Below are positions 6,872-7,205 of a DNA stretch of 7,205 nucleotides, one piece after another (positions within the stretch are counted from its first letter, which is position 1; each line of letters starts with the position of its first letter). The notes beneath the pieces were generated by a model. It saw only the letters and a list, made by a program, of their open reading frames with translations. It was not told where the DNA came from and made no database searches. Origin of the DNA: Chloroflexota bacterium (GTDB taxonomy: Bacteria > Chloroflexota > UBA5177 > JANWHV01); contig JANWHO010000113.1 in assembly GCA_025450375.1 (NCBI GenBank), positions 1 to 7,205 of the forward strand. Reading direction: 5' to 3'. A program made the translations under genes and the position numbers.

Positions 6872-7059
6872 CCTGAAGCACAGAAAAACACAGAGGGAAT
6901 GGATGACACAGAGTGCGGCTCCGGTTCGCGCGGCGGTGATTGCAGGCAGGGCTTCCGCGGGGTTAGTAGCGTAGACATCCCTATCCCACCGCCTTACTCA
7001 CCCTTCTCCCAGGGTAGGCATCTGTGTTTTCCATTCCCTCGGTGCTTCTGTGCTTCAGG
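6872..7059. repeat. Long inverted-repeat element with CACAGAG-type arms
   Basis: The left arm 6872-6912 and right arm 7021-7059 pair in order. There are 13 bp (6872-6884 with 7047-7059), an 8x6 internal loop, 11 bp (6893-6903 with 7030-7040), a 3x3 loop and 6 bp (6907-6912 with 7021-7026). This totals 30 pairs around a ~108-nt centre. GCGCC (6868-6872) and GGCGC (7063-7067) can extend pairing at the base, partly competing with the stem. GGCGGTG (6932-6938) and CACCGCC (6987-6993) can form an inner stem. The left arm holds three CACAGA units. The element occupies the spacer between the DUF2079 gene and the gene at 7173. It looks like a palindromic or MITE-like interspersed repeat with no coding capacity; a structured RNA is possible. 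Confidence 0.75.
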
Positions 7060-7123
7060 AAGGGCGCGGAGCAGGTGCATCTCTCACCCTCCCATCCCCA
7101 CGCCGCCTGTATCCTATGAACGG

Positions 7124-7129
7124 TATAAT
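7124..7129 (+). promoter_or_regulatory. Consensus -10 box upstream of the right-hand gene
   Basis: TATAAT is a perfect -10 hexamer in a GC-rich spacer, 43 nt before the ATG at 7173. Transcription would start near 7136 and give a leader of about 37 nt. No TTGACA-like -35 is seen 16-18 nt upstream and there is no TG extension, so an activator or a degenerate -35 must be assumed. Confidence 0.5.
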
Positions 7130-7172
7130 TTGGTCGCGCGGGGCGCGGCATTGAGAAGTGAGGGCACACGCG

Positions 7173-7205
7173 ATGGACTGGTATCCGATCAAGCTGACCG
7201 CGCAC
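7173..7205 (+). CDS. Start of a gene, possibly class I mannose-6-phosphate isomerase (cut by the right edge)
   Basis: Only eleven codons are present, MDWYPIKLTAH. The start is supported by GTGAGGG, 8 nt upstream, and by a perfect TATAAT box 43 nt upstream. The pattern 'xYPIKLTxH' resembles the beginning of class I mannose-6-phosphate isomerases, zinc enzymes that interconvert mannose-6-phosphate and fructose-6-phosphate and so feed GDP-mannose synthesis. That would suit the mannosyltransferase-like genes nearby. The identification rests on recalled similarity over a few residues and is tentative; that a gene starts here is more secure. Confidence 0.5.
   Translation, partial: MDWYPIKLTAH

Larger units (their letters stand above)
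6779..7172. other. Intergenic region between divergently oriented genes
   Basis: This ~394-bp spacer contains the inverted-repeat element described separately and a TATAAT box near its right end. Frames open across it on the minus strand give no recognisable protein. I could not find a convincing promoter for the DUF2079 gene in its left part. Confidence 0.7.

Noticed and set aside
6872..7059. CRISPR-like array
   Set aside because: Repeated CACAGA units are short and irregularly spaced, and the two long copies are inverted, not direct; no spacer periodicity and no cas genes.
6981..7205. 74-residue minus-strand open frame
   Set aside because: It spans the right arm of the inverted repeat, the TATAAT box and the start of the plus-strand gene, and has no recognisable content.

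Overview
This is a GC-rich bacterial window. It holds six substantial protein genes, two of them cut by the window edges or nearly so, plus the first codons of a seventh gene. The gene content (a prokaryotic PIG-V-type mannosyltransferase, an ArnT/GT39-like glycosyltransferase, a DUF2079 membrane protein, a DUF2071/YqjF protein) and GTG starts suggest a GC-rich, possibly thermophilic lineage such as Chloroflexota (Thermomicrobia/Sphaerobacter-like). That assignment comes from recall of where these families co-occur, not from any search.

Layout: positions 1-4096 carry a tightly packed minus-strand operon, read right to left. It contains a PIG-V-like membrane mannosyltransferase (4096-2822), an ArnT/GT39-like membrane glycosyltransferase (2834-1122), a DUF2071/YqjF-like protein (about 1074-361) and a phytoene-desaturase-like FAD oxidoreductase (374 to beyond the left edge). 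Two junctions overlap by 13-14 nt and the third may be a 4-nt GTGA overlap, so translational coupling is likely. A divergent spacer of about 145 bp (4097-4240) separates this operon from a complete plus-strand carA (4241-5338), the small subunit of carbamoyl-phosphate synthase. carA has no carB beside it. It converges, 9 bp apart, on a minus-strand DUF2079 membrane-protein gene (6778-5348). A spacer of about 394 bp (6779-7172) follows, and a plus-strand gene starts at 7173, tentatively a class I mannose-6-phosphate isomerase.

The most unusual items are two non-coding-style repeats. One is a ~130-bp inverted-repeat element (1672-1801) lying in frame inside the GT39-like gene, where it encodes a polar linker. 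The other is a ~188-bp inverted-repeat element (6872-7059) with ~40-nt arms built on CACAGAG units in the right-hand spacer. Both look like interspersed palindromic or MITE-like elements. I found no RNA genes, CRISPR array, transposase or defence system.

Functionally, the membrane glycosyltransferases suggest assembly of surface glycans from polyprenyl-phosphate sugars, and a mannose-6-phosphate isomerase next door would supply mannose precursors. carA belongs to arginine and pyrimidine synthesis and appears to be an unrelated neighbour.
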